From assembly GCF_002165375.2 (NCBI RefSeq), contig NZ_CP032134.1, positions 3,100,001-3,164,000 of the forward strand: a stretch of 64,000 nucleotides of DNA, read 5' to 3'. Below the pieces are notes generated by a model. It did not search any database. It was not told the origin of the DNA and was given only the letters and a program-made list of their open reading frames with translations. This document shows, one piece after another, positions 60,301-64,000 of the stretch (positions within the stretch are counted from its first letter, which is position 1; every line of letters starts with the position of its first letter). The position numbers were made by a program, and so were the translations under genes. Source of the stretch: Acinetobacter chinensis (GTDB taxonomy: Bacteria; Pseudomonadota; Gammaproteobacteria; Pseudomonadales; Moraxellaceae).

Positions 60301-61248
60301 ATGAAAATTTTTGATCGTTTCCGTAACTCCCGAATTGGATCTTCCATTTCCTACTCCATCAAACCGCGTAAGGTTAAATTTGAATGGCAAGAAACGCCTG
60401 TGGACTGGATTCCAGACCATCCGTTCACCAGTTATTTTATTAATGAAATTAACAATATTCTTCCTGCGGGCGAGTTCTGGTTCTGCCGTCTGTACAACCG
60501 TGTTTTACCTAAAGTCACTGATGAAAAACTGGCTGAAGATGTCCGCGCATTTATCCGCCAGGAAGCAATGCATGCACAGGCACATGTATCAGCAAATAAA
60601 GAATATCTGACCGTTCGTAACATCGACATTCAGCGCAACCTGGATCTTATGGATTTTCTGTTTGGAAAATTACTGGCAGATCAGCCACTCGGGATCACAG
60701 TTCCCAAAGCACTTGACCATCAATGGGATCTGTTCCGTGTCGGTATTGTTGCGACAGTTGAGCACATGACCTGTGTATTAGGTAAATATGCGCTTTATAA
60801 TACCCAATGGGAAAAATTAGGCGCAGATCCAAACATGCTTGATCTGATCAAATGGCACGGCGCGGAAGAAATTGAACATCGTACTGTTGCTTTTGATTTA
60901 TATCGTCACCTGGGCGGTGGTTATATTTCCCGCTATTATCAAAGTGTGATTGCCATTGTGGCTATTCTGGCGCTATGGGTCGATGGTGCGGCACACATCA
61001 TGGGACAGGATCCACGTTTTGCAGACAAAAAACCTGCATTCTATAAACCGTGGATCTGGCGTGAATGGGCGAGTATCGCTCAAAAAGATAACCGTATCAT
61101 GCCTCACCCGCTGTGGCTGGTTTCACAACAGCTCGGTTACTTAATGCCGTGGTACGATCCAGTACATGAAGCAAAAACTGAAGATGCCATTGCATACCTG
61201 GATCAGTCCCCTGCTGCAAAACGCGCTTTACCAAAGGTTGCCGCCTAA
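60301..61248 (+). CDS. PF10118-type predicted metal-dependent hydrolase
   Basis: 315 residues from the ATG at 60301, with AAGGATG before it; upstream Met codons at 60256 and 60292 are in frame but lack proper spacing. It belongs to the 'predicted metal-dependent hydrolase' family (PF10118). Ferritin-like metal ligands can be seen in FIRQEAMHAQAH and WHGAEEIEHRTVAFD, with another His in TVEHMTC. This suggests a di-iron or similar centre. The true reaction is unknown. In the last third, IAIVAILALWVDGAAH may contact the membrane. A terminator follows. Confidence 0.8.
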   Translation: MKIFDRFRNSRIGSSISYSIKPRKVKFEWQETPVDWIPDHPFTSYFINEINNILPAGEFWFCRLYNRVLPKVTDEKLAEDVRAFIRQEAMHAQAHVSANKEYLTVRNIDIQRNLDLMDFLFGKLLADQPLGITVPKALDHQWDLFRVGIVATVEHMTCVLGKYALYNTQWEKLGADPNMLDLIKWHGAEEIEHRTVAFDLYRHLGGGYISRYYQSVIAIVAILALWVDGAAHIMGQDPRFADKKPAFYKPWIWREWASIAQKDNRIMPHPLWLVSQQLGYLMPWYDPVHEAKTEDAIAYLDQSPAAKRALPKVAA

Positions 61249-61271
61249 ACTGATATTAAATATTCAGCTCA

Positions 61272-61303
61272 ATAAAAAGCAGGATTTCAATCCTGCTTTT
61301 TTA
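61272..61303. terminator. bidirectional Rho-independent terminator
   Basis: AAAAAGCAGGATT pairs with AATCCTGCTTTTTT; between the convergent hydrolase (plus) and symporter (minus) genes. Confidence 0.85.
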
Positions 61304-61337
61304 ATGTCTGTTGAAAGCATACTGTTCAGCAGAACCG

Positions 61338-62594
61338 TCAGGTCTGCTGTTCCATTTCACGGGTATGCCGATCCACCACCACAGAAATCATCATATCGCC
61401 CTGAACATTGACCACGGTACGCACCGTGTCCAGCAGACGGTCTATCGGCAATAAAATCGCAATCGCTTCCGCAGGCAATCCCACAGACTGCAGCACCATA
61501 ATCATGGTCACCATGCCTGCACTTGGGATACCCGGTGCGCCCAGAGATGCAATCATAGCCGTCAGACAGACAATCACCTGCTGCCCCAGACTCAGATCCA
61601 GCCCCATCAGATTGGCAATAAACAAGGCTGCGGCTGCTTCATACAGTGCCGTACCATCCATGTTCAGCTGCGTCCCCAGTGGAATAACAAAACCTGCAGT
61701 CTGTGGTCTGACCCCCAGATTTTCCTGGGCACATTTCAGTGATAAAGGCATGGTTGCTGAACTTGAACTGGTGGCGAATGCCGTAATCAATGCTGCCCGT
61801 GTACCCTTAAAAAAGGTCAGCGGATCCATCTTTCCAAAAATCCATAACAGTAAAGGCAGAACAACAGCACCGTGAAAAATGGTGGTTCCTGTCACCACCA
61901 CAGCAAATTCAGCCAGACGGCTCAGTACTGAAATATCTTCAGTCGCAAGCAGTTTCGCAAGCAGTGCAAATATACCCAGTGGCGCCAGTTTCATCACCCA
62001 GCCGATCATCAGCATCATAATGTCAAAAAACTGCGCACTCAGATTACGTACCGTTCTGAAGCGGTCTCCGCCATGAACCAGTGCAACCCCGATAAACAGA
62101 GCGAATACCACCACTGCCAGCACATTCCCTTCAGCAAATGCCTTGAAAGGATTGATCAGTGTGTTCTGAATAAAATTCGTCAAAAATGAGGTCGGTGTCA
62201 GTGTATCCGGTGTCTGGTGCTCGCTCATTGCCTGCTGAAACATGGCAATATCCACACCCTTGCCAACATCAAACAGATGCGCACTGCCAATTCCCAGAAT
62301 CAGTGCCAGGGTCGTGGTCGTCACACAGCAAGCTACCGTAATTTTCCATACCCGCCCCAGCTGACCGCCTGCCTGTAAGTTGGATACACCAACGACAATG
62401 GAACTGAAAATCAAAGGAATCAACAGCATCTTCAGCAGACCGATAAAAATACTGCTGATAATGCTTAATCCATAGATACCTGCATGAAAAAATTGACTTC
62501 CTGGAAACAGAGTCAGTACGTATCCCGCAATCAATCCCAGAATCGCAGCAATTAATATTTGTGTATTCAAGCTCATGGCATCTGCTTTTATCAT
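61338..62594 (-). CDS. dicarboxylate/amino acid:cation symporter (DAACS family)
   Basis: 418 residues. SSSSATMPLS (first hairpin), NMDGTALYEA and the LGAPGIPSAGMVTM (second hairpin) motifs are those of the GltP/DctA/glutamate transporter family; about eight membrane helices. Glutamate/aspartate or C4-dicarboxylates are the likely substrates; the choice cannot be made by eye. AGGATTGA before the ATG at 62594 supports that start rather than the second Met. Confidence 0.9.
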   Translation of the reverse strand: MIKADAMSLNTQILIAAILGLIAGYVLTLFPGSQFFHAGIYGLSIISSIFIGLLKMLLIPLIFSSIVVGVSNLQAGGQLGRVWKITVACCVTTTTLALILGIGSAHLFDVGKGVDIAMFQQAMSEHQTPDTLTPTSFLTNFIQNTLINPFKAFAEGNVLAVVVFALFIGVALVHGGDRFRTVRNLSAQFFDIMMLMIGWVMKLAPLGIFALLAKLLATEDISVLSRLAEFAVVVTGTTIFHGAVVLPLLLWIFGKMDPLTFFKGTRAALITAFATSSSSATMPLSLKCAQENLGVRPQTAGFVIPLGTQLNMDGTALYEAAAALFIANLMGLDLSLGQQVIVCLTAMIASLGAPGIPSAGMVTMIMVLQSVGLPAEAIAILLPIDRLLDTVRTVVNVQGDMMISVVVDRHTREMEQQT

Positions 62595-62770
62595 TCAATC
62601 CTGAGGGCAATATGCCATGTGATTTTTTCAGAATCGAGCATTATTTTGTCATCGTTCTGCTGTTTTTTAACTTTGCATGTCTCTTTAAATAAAAAGCAGA
62701 CACCACCTGATCCTCTGACCTTATATACACCTGTAAACCTGACTCCATTGAGCCACTCGCTGATTTCAAT

Positions 62771-62797
62771 AAAAAAAGCCGCAATATTGCGGCTTCA
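62771..62797 (-). terminator. Rho-independent terminator after tesB
   Basis: Minus strand: AAGCCGCAATATTGCGGCTT is a perfect palindrome followed by a T-tract. Confidence 0.85.
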
Positions 62798-62814
62798 GGG
62801 ACACATAAAATGAC

Positions 62815-63687
62815 TTACTGAGTTTCAATTTCACGCAGACGGATTAAACCTTCCTGCGTTGTGCTGCAGACCAGTTCACCGTTCTGCCACATGCGCCCGA
62901 AATTCAGACCGCGTGAATTTGCACTGACGGTTGCATCCATGTCATACAGCATCCAGTCATCCACTCTGAACGGTTTATGAAAATACATGGCATGATCAAT
63001 ACTGGCACACTGCAGACTTGGAGACAGATAACTCAACCCATGCGGACGCAATGCCGTGGTCATCAGGGTGAAATCCGAATAAAACGCTGCAATCGCCTGA
63101 TGCAGTGAAATATCATCCACCTCTGCTGCAATCTGGTCATGCGTGCGGATGTAGTGCGCATAGGATGGCGCTTCAGGCTGTGGCTGATATGGATTACTTG
63201 GATTGACCGGACGGATTTCCACATGGCGGTCACGCATAAAACTGGCACGGACATTTTCAGGCACAAATTCAACCATCATTTTTTTCAGTTCAGCTTCTGC
63301 TTTCAACTGATCCACAGTGGGATAATCCGGCTCATTGATCTGATAGTTCAGACCTTCTTCGTGCGCAGCAAAAGAAATCATGGCTGTAAAAATGGTACGC
63401 CCATGCTGAATCGCTTTGACCTGACGACTGACAAAACTTTTGCCATCACGCAGACGCTCAACTTCATAAATAATAGGTGCATTGATATCCCCCCCGTAAA
63501 GGAAATAAGCATGCAGGGAATGCGCAGGACGGTCAGTGGTATAGGAAGCTGCCCTTAAAGCCTGCCCCAGTACCTGTCCACCAAAAACACGTTTACCGAC
63601 CAGGTTACGGCTGATTCCGCGATAAATATTTTCTTCCAGTTTTTCAAGGCTGAGTAATTCAACCAGTTCCTGAGTCAATGCATTCAT
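62815..63687 (-). CDS. tesB: acyl-CoA thioesterase II
   Basis: 290 residues, a double hot-dog protein. RVFGGQVLGQAL near residues 33-44 and LHAYFLYGGDINAPIIYEVERLRDG near 58-82 are typical of TesB in the first half. The active-site Asp is expected in the second half, in the SIDHAMYFHKPFR segment. It hydrolyses medium and long acyl-CoAs. It is separate from the other fatty acid genes of the window. Confidence 0.94.
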   Translation of the reverse strand: MNALTQELVELLSLEKLEENIYRGISRNLVGKRVFGGQVLGQALRAASYTTDRPAHSLHAYFLYGGDINAPIIYEVERLRDGKSFVSRQVKAIQHGRTIFTAMISFAAHEEGLNYQINEPDYPTVDQLKAEAELKKMMVEFVPENVRASFMRDRHVEIRPVNPSNPYQPQPEAPSYAHYIRTHDQIAAEVDDISLHQAIAAFYSDFTLMTTALRPHGLSYLSPSLQCASIDHAMYFHKPFRVDDWMLYDMDATVSANSRGLNFGRMWQNGELVCSTTQEGLIRLREIETQ

Positions 63688-63975
63688 TGGATAACCTTTT
63701 CAGTAAAGCTGACCATGTGGCAGACGTATTATAATTTCAACATGTTCTGTATGGATATTCTGCCATAAATCCTGAGTAAAACCCTATAGAATGACTGACT
63801 GCCGTGTCATGATTATTTTTGAAAAAATCCTGCAAATTTGCGGTTATTAACGATAAAATCCCACCATAACGCTGCATTTTGTCAGAAAATGACATACTGT
63901 TTCTGCGTAGAATTACGCAAAATATTATCCCCCTGAAATATCTGCCGTTCTCAGTCCTTTGGAGTAGGAGTATTT

Positions 63976-64000
63976 ATGTCCCAAAGAGGTTTTGGTCAAA
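63976..64000 (+). CDS. start of a further gene, cut by the window end
   Basis: ATG at 63976 with a strong GGAGTAGGAG before it, reading MSQRGFGQ to the edge. The 288-base gap before it carries a GCGTA-GAAT-TACGC hairpin at about 63907-63919. The gene cannot be identified from eight residues. Confidence 0.6.

Noticed and set aside
1..64000. CRISPR arrays, IS elements, integrases, rRNA genes, replication origin
   Set aside because: I found no spaced direct repeat arrays, transposase or integrase motifs, rRNA sequence or DnaA-box clusters in the window.

Overview
The window looks like a chromosomal segment of an Acinetobacter species (Moraxellaceae). The signs are an AlmA-type flavin monooxygenase, a long-chain-type acyl-CoA dehydrogenase, rhombosortase, the SdhE/YgfX pair, a gammaproteobacterial S10-spc-alpha ribosomal protein order, and moderately AT-rich DNA. 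No IS element, transposase, integrase or CRISPR array was seen. The organism name is an inference from gene content, not a database match.

Layout. 1-12.9 kb: the 3' part of a PhoX-type phosphatase gene, an NRDE protein, lgt, two small paralogous membrane proteins, a putative Cys/His amidase, thyA and folA, a DUF4105 membrane protein, a META lipoprotein, msrA, a Sel1 lipoprotein, a fumarylacetoacetase-family hydrolase and an exported protein with two SRPBCC-like halves. 12.9-13.9 kb: one tRNA-Ser(GCT) and three identical tRNA-Arg(ACG) genes on the minus strand, with recognisable promoters and a terminator. 14-24.7 kb: rnr, opdA-yheV, two DMT exporters, an AraC-type regulator and leuA. 24.7-31.6 kb: two tandem fused TRAP permeases, rhombosortase, a lipoprotein and an unlisted 33-residue membrane peptide. 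31.7-36.1 kb: ygfX-sdhE, an acyl-CoA dehydrogenase, almA and a frameshifted gene. 36.1-49.9 kb: the complete S10-spc-alpha cluster on the minus strand, from a near-consensus promoter before rpsJ down to rplQ. It holds an alpha-operon pseudoknot, a strong hairpin in the rpsQ-rplN gap and a possible upstream ORF that overlaps the rpsJ start.

49.9-53.8 kb carries a glutamine amidotransferase, a PLP-dependent sulfur amino acid lyase and a HerA-like ATPase. Codon use changes abruptly inside this stretch, which suggests a homologous recombination patch. 53.8-57.2 kb is an accessory pocket: a doubly broken DUF4143 ATPase and a four-gene operon of small exported proteins and a lipoprotein of unknown function, whose first and last genes are paralogues. 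57.4-59.2 kb is a nitric oxide defence unit: an NsrR-type operator, hmp and nsrR. The end carries yihA, a ferritin-like predicted hydrolase, a dicarboxylate/amino acid symporter, tesB and the first codons of one more gene.

Most of the window is housekeeping. The best candidates for something undescribed are the four-gene exported-protein operon (55.2-57.2 kb), the 33-residue membrane peptide and almA that share a TTGTC-N-GACAA palindrome, and the RNA elements and upstream ORF of the ribosomal protein cluster.
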